A stretch of DNA of 64,000 bases from Oscillatoria nigro-viridis PCC 7112. Its GTDB lineage: Bacteria > Cyanobacteriota > Cyanobacteriia > Cyanobacteriales > Microcoleaceae. Under the pieces are notes generated by a model. The model ran no database searches and was not told the DNA's origin. It was given only the letters and a program-made list of their open reading frames with translations. Location: contig NC_019730.1 of the NCBI RefSeq assembly GCF_000317475.1, positions 62,001 to 126,000 of the forward strand, given 5' to 3'. Both the position numbers and the translations under genes were made by a program. Shown here piece after piece: positions 18,101-26,828 of the stretch; within the stretch, counting starts at the first letter, position 1; the number at the start of each line of letters is the position of its first letter.

Positions 18101-20326
18101 TACAGTTGATGTCCTGCATTGATGTTTCCACAACGGCGTTTTGCCCAACGTCGAAGTTTCAGGTATGTGAGGTTATCTTGTTTAGCTAGTTCTCCAACGG
18201 TTTTAGCGTCGGAGTTTGTATAAAAAGAAGTCCATCCCCTTATTACAGGGTTTAAGTCTCTAATTAACGCCGATTGTGGCGATGAGATATGTTTTTTGAT
18301 GATTCTTCCGATTTCCTCTTGGTGAGCCTTACTGGACTTCTTATTTGGGGTAATGAGTGTGTTAAAACCTAATATCTCACGGTGCAGATTTAAACTGCTC
18401 CGATGTTTTCCAGCAGGGTATTGCTGAATGTGATGACCTAAAAAGTCATGCGCCAGCTTTACCATCCTCACTTAATTCATTTTTGAAAGTGTGAGTTAGC
18501 CTCGTCTTCTCAGGTTTTAATTCTAGACCCATGCCAGCTAACCATTCCGAGATTATCTCTCGACATCTTTGGACTACGAGCTTATCTCTGTGTAAAACCA
18601 CGAAATCATCAGCATATCTGATGAAGCTCAAGGACATTACTTTGTGTCGCCAGTCAAGTTGATAACCACGTTTATCTTTCATGTCTATGGTTTTGGCGTA
18701 TTCCATGAGTGTATTTTCAAGCCCGTGGAGGGCGATATTTGCCAATAACGGAGAAATGACCCCGCCTTGTGGCGTACCCTCAGATGTTGCAGTGAATACT
18801 CCATCGTCAATTACTCCAGATTTTAGCCAGGATTTTACTTGTCTCCTGATTTTGCCTTTTATGTTCAACTTTTGGAGTAGTTCATAATGGTTGATGCGGT
18901 CAAAACACTTAGCTATATCTGCATCTAGTACAAACTTCGCTTTATGTTGAATACAGAGTTTAATCTGCTTAATCGCATCGTGGCATGACCTGCCCGGTCT
19001 AAAACCATAGCTGTTTGGCTCAAAAATTGCCTCCCATTCCGGCTCAAGTGCGGATTTTACTACGGCTTGTAAAACTCTGTCATATATTACAGGTATCCCC
19101 AGTGGGCGTTTTTCATTACTTCCTGGTTTTGGTATCCAAACTCTTCTAGTCGGTTTGGATTTTCCGGTTAGTTTTAATTCCCTTGCCAGTTCTAGACGAG
19201 CTGCTGGGGTTAAGCTTTTTAGCCCGTCCACTCCTGCCGTCTTTTTACCAGTGTTATCCTGAGTGACCCTTCTTACTGACAAAATCCTATTAGACCAAGA
19301 CCTCATCAGCGTCTTCTGAAGTTGGCGAACTTTCTTGACATCACCACAACGGGAAGCAGCGAAAATGCGTTTTTGCAACTTGAAAACATATCTTTCGGCT
19401 TGACGCCAATTAATAGCTTTCCATCCCTCTGTATTTGTTTCCAAATCAGATTTAGGCTTGTTCATTACTAATTGCACCTTTTCACTTAACCACCTTCGCG
19501 GTTTACGTCAGCATATCCTGGGCATTACCCCATCCCTTTTTCGGCATTACCTGTTATTTCAGGTTAGGCATTAGCTTCTTAAACCATCCCAGCCTTTCGC
19601 AGCGTGTAGCCTGACAGCCTACCTCAACAATTGTTCTTTGAAGAGGAGCATACAAAAGGATTACTTCGTTCCTACTATCCATTGATTAAATCCGTTAGGG
19701 TTTGTCTTTCCGCCGGGGTTCTAGGTGGTGCGCTATCTCGGTTGTAGAAGTCTGATAGTCCTTACCCTTGTCAGATGTTCCTGACCCAGAAGTTCAGATT
19801 TCTCTGAGAGAGCTTATATCCTCTGGCAATAAATTACGACGGTTGTATCGACAATTTGCTAGCTTGCGCTTCTACCCCACGACTTCATTACTTTCGTAAT
19901 GTTTCGGTTATAGGATTTTTGCTTGCGGTGTCGGTATTCAGCTATCCCGATAGTCCGCGTTCACCCCTGCTTTACGCAAAGGTTGTCAATCTTTGTGTAG
20001 GGGAAACCAGATTTATTTCTGGTTCTTTGTGTGCTTTAAATCACGCACCATGATGTCAGGACTTGGTTTATTTTGGATTTTGGTTATGATGTTGGCTTGC
20101 ACCTTTATCTTTCCCCTTTTCCCCTAGTTGTCGAGAGCTAGATGCTTGACTAGGTTTCCTCACCTGCATGAATAGTAAGTTGTCGGCGGTGGGGGATTAA
20201 AGTGCGATCTCTAACCCTTGCTTGGGTTTACCCCATCGCTGCTAGCCATCCCCTCTTTCAGGTTTCGGCTAAACGAATCGCACCTACACCTTTACTATAC
20301 CAGTCTGCTGCAACCGGACTTGACAT
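15178..20326 (-). CDS. 50-aa hypothetical protein split by group II intron 1
   Basis: Exon 1 is 20326-20284 (ATG then SSPVAADWYSKGV) and exon 2 is 15287-15178. Removing the intron at 20283-15288 fuses them into an uninterrupted 50-codon frame ending in ENIDDLFFRI and TAA. Exon continuity supports the intron boundaries. The protein is soluble, with an acidic C-terminal helix; no family recognised. Expression would need intron splicing, yet this intron's own maturase gene is broken, so help in trans from another intron would be required. Confidence 0.45.
15362..15723 (-). pseudogene. C-terminal HNH part of intron 1 reverse transcriptase
   Basis: This is the HNH endonuclease end of the group II reverse transcriptase (CPHCEFIFRNEDVMEVDHIV, then LQLLHRHCHD), cut from the rest by the IS1634-type element. 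Joining the two sides of the insertion with one CTTTAA copy gives VKVKGDKSPYDEDLVYW, which matches the corresponding region of the intron 3 protein. The reading frame begins inside the IS end, so any product from an ATG there would be an artefact. Confidence 0.85.
15730..17978 (-). mobile_element. IS1634-type insertion sequence
   Basis: The element is 2,249 bp with inverted ends of about 55 bp that differ at one position (both begin CCCACATTCCGCACCCTC when read inward). It is flanked by a 6-bp target duplication CTTTAA at 15724-15729 and 17979-17984, as expected for this family. It interrupts the reverse transcriptase of group II intron 1. The 250 bp between the left end and the transposase stop hold no gene. 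Confidence 0.9.
16040..17740 (-). CDS. IS1634-family transposase
   Basis: This 566-aa protein has the usual full length for IS1634-type transposases. It starts with a DUF4277-like N-terminal domain (residues ~1-120: LGLIAGLVDEI, GLAVKAMIINGLG). The RNase-H-fold core follows, with DSTSFHLHG and DSALYS as candidate catalytic aspartates and QQSAERGFGFLKDPLF as the late Glu-bearing helix. A Lys/Glu-rich coiled segment lies near residues 330-350. The frame is intact, so the element may be active. Confidence 0.9.
   Translation of the reverse strand: MKPVHQATELAVSNLDHLGLIAGLVDEIEIVQKINELVGEQPGEIVSPGLAVKAMIINGLGLVSAPLYLFPKFFEGKALEHLMGEGIQASHLNEYRLGRVLDKLYLAGSSQIFTTIAASAAQKFELDTETSHLDSTSFHLHGKYESELPSVSVIEPETALDSEDSEDSESTKPVSSAVPIKITYGYSRDRRPDLKQFILDLICSSDGDVPLFLRVGSGNESDRAIFASICQEFKQQLNLDSLMVADSALYSAPNLEMLTNLRWLTRVPLSIKQAQQLVSQLNEAEFTPSSVSGYSWSEHKSNYGGIEQRWLVVESSLRRDSDRQKLEKKLKKAQAEAENKLQELSKIEFACAADAAAAAHRLSKQLKFYNITQVSSKEITVKTNTNDPNAREKSSSKQRFKVQAKLEPDTGAIAKETKACGRFILATNVLETQQLEPDDMIVKYKEQQSAERGFGFLKDPLFFTDSVFLKSPERIEALALVMGLCLLVYTLGQRLLRHSLQRTNSQLKNQLGKQTNRPTLRWICQIFQSIHLVSLQGIQQISNLTAERMAILNLLPLSCKSYYLLI
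17985..19477 (-). pseudogene. Intron 1 reverse transcriptase/maturase, frameshifted
   Basis: Residues 1-343 (19477-18446) hold the retroviral-type polymerase domain, with GVDGLKSLTPAAR, the PQGGVISPLLANIALHG block and the catalytic FIRYADDFVV. Near 18441-18455 the frame breaks: the sequence goes to KAGA-stop, while the natural continuation DFLGHHIQQYPAG lies in another frame (18471 downward). The intron 3 protein reads straight through this place. The maturase domain (PVIRGWTSFYTNSD) then runs into the IS at 17978. The gene thus carries two independent lesions. Confidence 0.9.
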
Positions 20327-20573
20327 CAACGCGATTGGGCGGTATCTCAAAAAACTGATAGCCTAGCCAGAGTTGGGCTTTGAGAATAGTTCGTCAAATA
20401 TAGATTCCAATTGATTGATTTAAGGAAATATCGCCCAGCAATTTCTTTATCAAGAAATTGGCCTAAAAACCTATCAAAACAAATCTGTTGCAGTCGATGC
20501 ACAGTTAATAACTCATGTCAATCTCAAAAGGAAAGCGAGATTTGATTTCGGGCCTGCCACTAAAACAGTTGAA

Positions 20574-22351
20574 GTAACTGCTCACCGCAACTGCGTTGCA
20601 GTATCGCAAATGGAGCCACAAATGGTGATGGAAAAATTTGCGCGTTTTGTAGAAACGGGAAATTTCCCAAGCTCAAAATGCAGGCTGCCACTGAAAATAG
20701 CTACCGTCACAAGCCCACAATTAAGTTCAACTGAACTGTAAACCCGGAGGACTACGACCTGCTAAACAAAGTAACTGATAAAGTTGCGCGATCGCTTCAT
20801 GTCCTTGCAACCGAACTGTTTCGAGAAAGCTGAACATTTGAGCCACCAGTTGAGCGCCCCAATCGCTGCGCGCCCCGCCAGTTACTTTCCGATGTACAAC
20901 TACTGGACGTAAAGCTCTTTCGGCATCATTGTTATCAGGTTTCACTTGTGGATAATCTAAAAAGGTGAACCACTCTGTCCAATGACGTTGCATTCGGTTG
21001 GTTAATCGTTGGGCATCGGCAGGCCATCCCGTAACTGGTGGATTGTGCAAAACTGCTTGCAGTTGAGCTTCAATTACCGAACGATTGCCAGCGAGTTGAA
21101 GGCAACTCAATTTCCCAGCATGATAGTCCCTGTGCAAAGTTCTGGCAGTGGTTAAAATCTCACCCACGCCTTGGGCAAACAAACGATTAGCTTCAAATCG
21201 ACTGAGCTTGAGTGCTTCTAAATCTCGTTCCAGATGTGTTAAACATTTCTGTTTCGCCGCTGCTGATTGTCGGTTGTAAGCACTGAAACAATCGCTGCTG
21301 AGAATGCCTTCAAAGTTTTGTCCCAATAACTGCTGAAGTTCGGCACTACTCCGAGTCGGAGCTAATAATAGTACACAAACTCGATCGCTGGTGGCTACCC
21401 ACAACCAATACTTGATGCCATCAATACAGTAAGTTGTTTCATCTACGCAGCGCACTCCCGGCTGTTGCACGTAGGTGAGCCATTGTTGATAAATTGGCTG
21501 CAAACTTTGCTGAAAGTAGCGCTGCATTTTGGCTAAACTTCCTTGAGAGATGGGTACTCCTAAGACGTGTTCCACAAAATATTCTTGTTTTCTCCAGGGT
21601 AAGTTACCACCATATCCCAGCCAACCCACCACGCTACATAACCTGCTACCATAGCTAAACCCTTCGATGACGGAGGGTGGTAGTTGAGAGTATCCCGACC
21701 AGCCACAATCAACACACTGACATAATGGGCGACGGTATTCTCTGATTTCTACTGGTTGCTCTACCAATTCGGCTACTTGTTGCACTTTGGTTGGTGTTGT
21801 TGTGATCGCCTCAACTCCTGCCTGACAAACTGGACATCGCTCGGGTTGTAACTCAATGATGTGGTCGGGTTCGCCAAATCCATTTCGTGTCTTGCCCGGA
21901 TGGTCGTATTTTGGACCGCGTTTTTTTCCTTTTTTTCGCTTGCTTTTGTCGCTAGGTTTTTTAATTTGGTCGGCTGATGGAGGGATAGAACTGTTTGATG
22001 AGGAGCGGTTTTTCAGCTTGGATAATGCTTCTTTTAACTGTTCGATTTCCTGTTGTTGTTCTTCGATAAGCTGCTGTTTTTCTGCCAGTTTTCGCTGTTG
22101 CTGTTTGAGTTGCTGTTGTTGCTTGAGCAGCCATTCTCCTAATGACAGCATTGTCTGTGCCATCTGCTCTACTGCGATGGCTATCTCTGGTGGTTCGCTG
22201 GTCAGTGCTGGTGTTTTAAGCATGAAAGCTACTATACTCTATTTTCGTCGGCTTTGGCTCAACCCCTTACTACACTTGCAACAGATGCAACAGAGGCCAG
22301 CTCGATTGCCATCATTAGCAATACCGCAACGCAGTTGCGGTGAGCAGTTAC
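20574..22351 (-). mobile_element. IS66-type insertion sequence
   Basis: The element is 1,778 bp with inverted ends starting GTAACTGCTCACCGCAACTG, about 34 bp with a few mismatches, flanked by the 8-bp target duplication CAGTTGAA (20566-20573 and 22352-22359). The 8-bp duplication is the IS66 hallmark. Only the large transposase gene is present; the small accessory orfs of classical IS66 are absent, as is common in cyanobacterial versions. Confidence 0.92.
20727..22223 (-). CDS. IS66-family transposase
   Basis: This 498-aa protein is intact. An N-terminal Gln/Lys-rich coiled coil (residues ~25-70) leads to the NSSIPPSADQ segment. A zinc-binding domain follows (CPVCQAG ... CQCVDCGW, residues ~133-170), then the DDE core with CVDETTYCIDG (first Asp), LSSDCFSAYNR (second Asp) and DNNDAERALRP (Glu). 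These are the standard IS66 blocks. Likely functional. Confidence 0.95.
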   Translation of the reverse strand: MLKTPALTSEPPEIAIAVEQMAQTMLSLGEWLLKQQQQLKQQQRKLAEKQQLIEEQQQEIEQLKEALSKLKNRSSSNSSIPPSADQIKKPSDKSKRKKGKKRGPKYDHPGKTRNGFGEPDHIIELQPERCPVCQAGVEAITTTPTKVQQVAELVEQPVEIREYRRPLCQCVDCGWSGYSQLPPSVIEGFSYGSRLCSVVGWLGYGGNLPWRKQEYFVEHVLGVPISQGSLAKMQRYFQQSLQPIYQQWLTYVQQPGVRCVDETTYCIDGIKYWLWVATSDRVCVLLLAPTRSSAELQQLLGQNFEGILSSDCFSAYNRQSAAAKQKCLTHLERDLEALKLSRFEANRLFAQGVGEILTTARTLHRDYHAGKLSCLQLAGNRSVIEAQLQAVLHNPPVTGWPADAQRLTNRMQRHWTEWFTFLDYPQVKPDNNDAERALRPVVVHRKVTGGARSDWGAQLVAQMFSFLETVRLQGHEAIAQLYQLLCLAGRSPPGLQFS

Positions 22352-22613
22352 CAGTTGAATGATATACCACCTTCAACTGAGTTGCCTGCAAATTTTGCCA
22401 AAATTCATCCCCCGCGCTTTGAGTGTGGCGAGATGGTGCGCTGGACTGATGTTGGTGAAGAAGGTGACTGGGGAATAGTTATTGGCAAATTTTACAACTA
22501 CGAACCGCGCCGTTGCTGCTGGATTTGGTGCTACATAATTTGGCTGGCTCCTAATTCCAAGAGTACAGCTTGGTGTCAATTTGATACGGCGTGGGAGGAA
22601 GATTTAGAGAGGT

Positions 22614-22934
22614 ATGAGGATGAAAAAGCCGCATACTTTGACAGATAGAGAACGCAATTTGATTGCAGTTTACAGCCAATGCCAATTGGGCATGACGCCG
22701 AAACAGTTTTATGTCAAGTGGGGCGTAAGTTACGAGCAAATTGCCTCCATTTGTTCCCGCTCTGATTCGACGGTACAGGGTTGGTTTAAACGCGGAAAAA
22801 ATCGAAGATTTCCTACTGCTGTTGATTTGCGCCATTTGGCAGTAATGGATTTTCTGCTGGAACACTTTGAGGAGATTCCCGACGTACTGGCGAACTTGCT
22901 GTGTCCGCATTCCGAAGATAAGAAGGTGCGTTAG
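22614..22934 (+). CDS. Helix-turn-helix protein, plasmid type
   Basis: This 106-aa protein has two starts (22614 and 22620, MRMKKPHTLTDRERN); both overlap the end of the preceding disrupted gene, suggesting coupled translation. Residues ~35-65 (VKWGVSYEQIASICSRSDSTVQGWFKRG) fit a DNA-binding helix-turn-helix like those of transposase/integrase regulators. The C-terminal helix is acidic. Probably a small transcription regulator; its target is unknown. Confidence 0.6.
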   Translation: MRMKKPHTLTDRERNLIAVYSQCQLGMTPKQFYVKWGVSYEQIASICSRSDSTVQGWFKRGKNRRFPTAVDLRHLAVMDFLLEHFEEIPDVLANLLCPHSEDKKVR

Positions 22935-23023
22935 AAGAGAATTTGAGCGGTTTAAAGCACAAACCTAATTAATTGTCAAGGTCAGCGTGACCTGTCTTGA
23001 AGAATATTCTCTCAACTAGCGTA

Positions 23024-23272
23024 ATGGCAAGCAAGGAAAAAAGAACGCAACCTGTTACTGTCGCTGGTGAGGTTAAAATGACTTATTTTGAGAGATTGCA
23101 TCCGTGGTGCATCATTAAGCTGCTTCCTAATTGTCAGCGTATTGTTGTGGCGCGATTTCGCAGGAGGAGGGATGCAGACGATCATTTTCGGGTTTTGCAA
23201 CGGTTTGTCAAAGAATTCACATTTGTGATTGTTTTTGACATCCCACCAAAGCCTACTTTGCCTAAAGAATAA
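23024..23272 (+). CDS. Small conserved hypothetical protein
   Basis: The ATG at 23024 (MASKEKRTQ) gives 82 residues; a TTG at 22997 and an ATG at 23078 (MTYFERLHPW) are alternatives, the last giving a compact 64-residue domain. That domain (CIIKLLPNCQRIVVARFRRRRDADDHF) has an alternating strand-helix pattern with a basic loop and may bind nucleic acid, but no family is recognised. A strong terminator follows at 23344. Confidence 0.5.
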   Translation: MASKEKRTQPVTVAGEVKMTYFERLHPWCIIKLLPNCQRIVVARFRRRRDADDHFRVLQRFVKEFTFVIVFDIPPKPTLPKE

Positions 23273-23343
23273 CGACGCAGCTCTATGTGAAATCGAATTA
23301 ATCGATATAGCTGCGTTAGATTAATATATCCGCTTTCGGGCGA

Positions 23344-23390
23344 ATTACCCCAGCTACAGCTCCTACTGATAGCTGGGGTAATTTTTTATC
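23344..23390 (+). terminator. Rho-independent terminator
   Basis: A perfect stem ATTACCCCAGCTA / TAGCTGGGGTAAT is followed by a T tract (TTTTTT). It ends the transcript of the small genes at 20515-23272. Confidence 0.85.
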
Positions 23391-23733
23391 TACTGGGGGC
23401 TGTTAACTGGAGTGATAGATGCTCAAAACCGGGTTTGTTAAACTCTACTAATTAGAGCTTGTTATTAGAGTTTTAATTGACGCAAAGGAGCCATCGCATT
23501 TTGTATCGATTTCTCTAATTATATGAGTAATAATCCTAAAGTTGATAGCTGTGCGATTCTAGGGCTGGCTGATACCAGTATAGTTGGCGATTGCAGCAAC
23601 AGAGTCTCCCCTCTAACAACAGCTAAGTCATTTCCGGCAATGCAATAAGCAAGAACCATTGCTTGAAAAACGCTCTAAGTTAAAAGCTACCCCCTAGCGG
23701 GAGAAGTTAAGGGATAACCAACTTTTTACCGTT
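23391..23733. other. Gene-free interval upstream of the 430-aa gene
   Basis: No coding frame or RNA gene could be supported here. The stretch is AT-rich and probably contains the promoter for the gene at 23734, but no clear -35/-10 pair stood out. Confidence 0.4.
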
Positions 23734-25026
23734 ATGAATACTAACAATTCTAATATTAACCCCCACAAAACCTTTCCTGAATCAGCCAGCCAGCACTCCC
23801 CTCAAATCCAAGAAGTGATTGCAGTAATTTTTCCTTTTCTCGCGGAGGCACCTGCTGAAGAACATCCCTTCAAATTAAACGAGATCGTAAAAACAGGCAA
23901 CCAATACGGTATTGTTACTTCTCTCAACAAAACTGAAAAACCTGTGACAATTACTTGGGACGCAAGTCCCGGCGAAGATTCATTTTCTTGGACTTATAAC
24001 CTCGACGAAATCCGCGCCCTCACAATCTCCCTCGTTCCTCAGTTTATCCCTAAAAAGACTGCTGGAGAACTTCCAACTTGCACAACCATCGTACTGGCTA
24101 ATTCCGACCAGGTACAATTCAGCAATGCAACTCCTTTCAAAGTAGAATCCCTGACCGAACACCACATTCTCATCTCGGCTATCGACCAATTGTATCACTT
24201 TCCCATCAACTTGTTTCCCGGCTACCCGACAATTTGTACCATAGATATCCCGACACCCCAACAATTAAAAGCCGCCAGCTATTTATCTGTTACCGATATC
24301 AGAATCCGAGCTAAAACGCATTTAGCTCTCGAAGTACCCGACAATTTTTTAGAATTCGCTATGCCAATCCACAAACAGCAGTTAAAAGAAAAACTGGCTC
24401 GACAATTGAGCGAAGAAATGGGTGGAGTGGAGAGTGGGGAGTGGGAAGCAGGGAAGCTTCCTAATTTTTACTCTCCACCCCTCAATCTTTCTGACTTTGA
24501 GATAGCTTGGGAAGAAGCCTGGAAGCACTGCATTGAAAGTTTAGTTAAAAAACAAGGATGGAACGGATTTAGAGAGGAAACTCGCCTTTTACAGCAGCGA
24601 GAAGGAACTCAACGAATGGGGACAATTATTAGTTTGAATATTGAGGTAATACGATCCATAAAAATTTATTGGGACAATGGGGATATTCAAAACTACACCT
24701 TAACAGAACTCAAATGTTTGGGTGTGACCCGAATTGAACCTATTGTTAAATTATCGCCCAACGTAGCATATCAAATTAGCGAAAACGGGTCTTACTTTAG
24801 AGCTTGGATAGGATTCCGCACTAAAGCATTAGCTAAGGCGTGGCTAATACCTGTTAAAAAGCTAGTCGGTCATCTTAGTAACTTAATTGACTGCCAGATT
24901 TCCGAACTTCAACATACAGGTGCTAAATACGAGTACGCTGTAGAATGTCCCAGGCATAAAACATTACACAAGCGTTTAGAAGCTCTGGCAAAAGTTGCGG
25001 AACTTAATTTAGAAGATACGCCCTAA
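23734..25026 (+). CDS. Hypothetical protein with KOW/SH3-like segment
   Basis: The protein has 430 residues and no signal peptide. Residues ~47-95 (LNEIVKTGNQYGIVTSLNKT, then WDASPGEDSFSWTY) have the strand pattern of KOW/SH3-like domains, and a second, weaker instance appears at ~285-330 (GTIISLNIEVIRSIKIYWDN). Around residues 229-245 the sequence GGVESGEWEAGK is encoded by the GGAGTGGGGAGTGGG short tandem repeat that is otherwise intergenic in this window, so the repeat has inserted into the gene without breaking the frame. Genes of this style sit near plasmid helicases in cyanobacteria; function unknown. Confidence 0.6.
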   Translation: MNTNNSNINPHKTFPESASQHSPQIQEVIAVIFPFLAEAPAEEHPFKLNEIVKTGNQYGIVTSLNKTEKPVTITWDASPGEDSFSWTYNLDEIRALTISLVPQFIPKKTAGELPTCTTIVLANSDQVQFSNATPFKVESLTEHHILISAIDQLYHFPINLFPGYPTICTIDIPTPQQLKAASYLSVTDIRIRAKTHLALEVPDNFLEFAMPIHKQQLKEKLARQLSEEMGGVESGEWEAGKLPNFYSPPLNLSDFEIAWEEAWKHCIESLVKKQGWNGFREETRLLQQREGTQRMGTIISLNIEVIRSIKIYWDNGDIQNYTLTELKCLGVTRIEPIVKLSPNVAYQISENGSYFRAWIGFRTKALAKAWLIPVKKLVGHLSNLIDCQISELQHTGAKYEYAVECPRHKTLHKRLEALAKVAELNLEDTP

Positions 25027-25130
25027 TAAATCTTGTTTATTGTCGTTCGCTGTCCCAACAAAATTAGAGCGATGGCGTCTTACTAAATTTCAAGCGTTTG
25101 AGAGCATTTTTCACCAAGCTATACAGGCTG

Positions 25131-25172
25131 ACTCCCCACTCCCCAATTCTCACTCCCCAGTCCCACTCCTCT
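25131..25172. repeat. CCCCACT-type short tandem repeat
   Basis: Heptamer-like units (CCCCACT, CCCCAAT) repeated several times, the class known as STRR in filamentous cyanobacteria. It lies between the 430-aa gene and the helicase gene. Confidence 0.8.
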
Positions 25173-25223
25173 CAAGCTAACGCTTAATCAGAGGTTGATA
25201 AAATTAGTAATGGACGCTAACTA

Positions 25224-26651
25224 ATGATTCAAACCTTACTCGAACAACCCCAGAAACTTACACAATTTCCCTTCACGCTCAAACCGCAACAGCAGCAAGC
25301 CATCGACAAATTAAGAAGCTTTCTAACCACTACCGAGTCATTCTTCTTGCTGTGCGGCTACGCAGGAACTGGAAAATCCACAATCGTCTTTCAAATTATC
25401 CAAGAACTCTTGAGTCAAAGCAAACGCATTGCCCTCACAGCACCTACTAACAAAGCAGTCGGCATCCTCAGAAAAATGGCAGCGTCTCAAGGCATTTTCG
25501 GAGTTGATTTTATGACAATACACCAACTTTTAGGATTAGGCATGGTCAGAAAAGAACAAGAAAAAGCCTTGTCACAGACAAGTTCCAGCAGCCTTCACCT
25601 CTACGATATCATCTTCCTCGACGAATGTTCGATGGTTGGAAGCGAATTGTGGAAATGGATAGAACGCAATTTTGAACGCACATTCTTCAATCACCGCAAG
25701 CTAATTTTAATGGGCGACCCCGCTCAACTCAATCCTGTAGGAGAAAAAAAGTCGCCTGCTTTTAGCATTACCAATAAAGCTGTACTGACCCAAGTTGTCA
25801 GGCAAGCAGGGGAAAGCCCTGTGCTCGATTTTCTAACAGAATGCCGCTCTTTTGTCAATAGTAAAGCCGACATATTTTTGCCATACTCTAAATACAAAAA
25901 AGGAGACAAGTCAAACGGTGCATTCAAAGTCAAATCAGAAACGCTGCTGCAATATGCCGTCAAAACGATCGAGCGAGAATTTGGTCAAAATCCCGATTGC
26001 TTCCGAATTCTGTGCTGGACTAACAAACGAGTCAACTACTACAATCAGCTTATCAGAAAGCAAGTCTACGGTCAAGCTGCATCCAGATTTGTACCGGGAG
26101 AAAGGCTAATTACCAAAAAACCCGTCATGGCACCTGACGGCAAAACCGTAATTTTGCCGACTTCAACGGAATTTACCGTCAAGGAAGTTGAGATTAACCA
26201 GCACGGAGGCTATCGAGTTTGGCGGCTATTGATTGTAACTGATGACGGTTTATTTCGGCAAATCTTTGTCCTGCACGAGTCGGAAAATAAGCGCTACCAG
26301 GCTGAACTTAAAGAAAAGCTAAAGAGTGCTAAACGCAATGGATTTCTTTGGAGGAAATATTACTGGTTCAAAGATGACTTGTTTGCTGAAATTAACAATT
26401 GCTTTGCTCTGACTATTCACAATTCGCAAGGCAGCACTTTTGATGAAGTTGGCATTGACGGAAGCGACCTTTTCAGCAGATTGTTAATCGGTCAAGATTT
26501 GAGCAGGCAACAGAAACTTAAAGAGTACCATCGACTTTATTATGTCGGTGCAAGCCGCTGCCGATATCGGATATTATTTGTTGCCCCCAATGACTCGTAC
26601 TCAAACAATAAAATTCTCAAGTACAATGTAAACTTCTCAACCAAGAGGTAA
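25224..26651 (+). CDS. Dda/RecD-like SF1 DNA helicase
   Basis: This 475-aa protein has a full set of SF1B helicase motifs: Walker A GYAGTGKST at residues 45-53, an Ia block LTAPTNKAV, Walker B LDECSMV at 132-138, GDPAQLNPV (motif III), WTNKRVNYYN (IV), LTIHNSQGSTFDEV near 395 (V) and YVGASRCR near 439 (VI). Short RecD-like helicases of this shape, such as T4 Dda, move 5' to 3' on single-stranded DNA and act in replication restart or protein displacement. It precedes the dnaN-dnaX-holA cluster, which fits a role in plasmid replication or recombination. It lacks the N-terminal barrel region of full RecD2. Confidence 0.85.
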   Translation: MIQTLLEQPQKLTQFPFTLKPQQQQAIDKLRSFLTTTESFFLLCGYAGTGKSTIVFQIIQELLSQSKRIALTAPTNKAVGILRKMAASQGIFGVDFMTIHQLLGLGMVRKEQEKALSQTSSSSLHLYDIIFLDECSMVGSELWKWIERNFERTFFNHRKLILMGDPAQLNPVGEKKSPAFSITNKAVLTQVVRQAGESPVLDFLTECRSFVNSKADIFLPYSKYKKGDKSNGAFKVKSETLLQYAVKTIEREFGQNPDCFRILCWTNKRVNYYNQLIRKQVYGQAASRFVPGERLITKKPVMAPDGKTVILPTSTEFTVKEVEINQHGGYRVWRLLIVTDDGLFRQIFVLHESENKRYQAELKEKLKSAKRNGFLWRKYYWFKDDLFAEINNCFALTIHNSQGSTFDEVGIDGSDLFSRLLIGQDLSRQQKLKEYHRLYYVGASRCRYRILFVAPNDSYSNNKILKYNVNFSTKR

Positions 26652-26784
26652 AGTCTTCAACTATAGCAGAAGGAAGAAGGAAGAAGCAGTAATAGCAATG
26701 GTTTCAGCGATTAAGAATGTCCTAACCGTCTTGGCTGTTGCTATAACAGGTAAAGTCCTCAACTAACAGGTAAAGTCCTTTCTA
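26648..26784. repeat. AGGTAAAGTCCT motif repeats
   Basis: AACAGGTAAAGTCCTCAACT (26745-26764) is directly followed by a second 20-nt unit starting AACAGGTAAAGTCCTT (26765). A variant, AGGTAAAGTCTTCAACTA, begins at 26647 across the helicase stop. An inverted copy (AAGGACTTTACCTT) lies at 47706-47719 before another regulator gene. Possibly regulator binding sites or iteron-like repeats. Confidence 0.5.
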
Positions 26785-26828
26785 AAAAACAGTCACTAAC
26801 GCTCAACTTTCAGAAAGCTTCTCCATCG

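Larger units (their letters stand above)
15288..20283 (-). mobile_element. Group II intron 1, carrying a nested IS1634-type element
   Basis: On the minus strand the intron starts GTGCGATTCG (base 20283), the same start as intron 3. It ends after a domain V hairpin (GCCGTGTGAAGCGAAAGTTT region, 15320-15365) and a domain VI stem, with final bases CCCTAC at 15288. About 800 nt of ribozyme precede the reverse transcriptase gene. The IS at 15730-17978 sits inside the reverse transcriptase gene. Total 5.0 kb with the IS, about 2.75 kb without. Boundaries come from the intron consensus and exon continuity. Confidence 0.75.
20515..22648 (+). pseudogene. Small hypothetical gene interrupted by an IS66-type element
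   Basis: The 5' part (ATG at 20515, MSISKGKRDLISGLPLKQL) and the 3' part (from 22360, NDIPPSTELPANFAKIHPPR) join in frame when the IS and one CAGTTGAA copy are removed. The result is about 118 residues, rich in Trp and Cys in its C-terminal half (FECGEMVRWTDVGEEGDWG is a KOW/SH3-like strand pattern). An ATG at 22340 inside the IS end could still express most of it, fused to a few IS-encoded residues. The next gene starts inside its end (overlap at 22614), indicating an operon. Confidence 0.65.

Noticed and set aside
22551..22910. Antisense 119-codon frame
   Set aside because: It is opposite to the helix-turn-helix gene, which has better codon use and an operon overlap.
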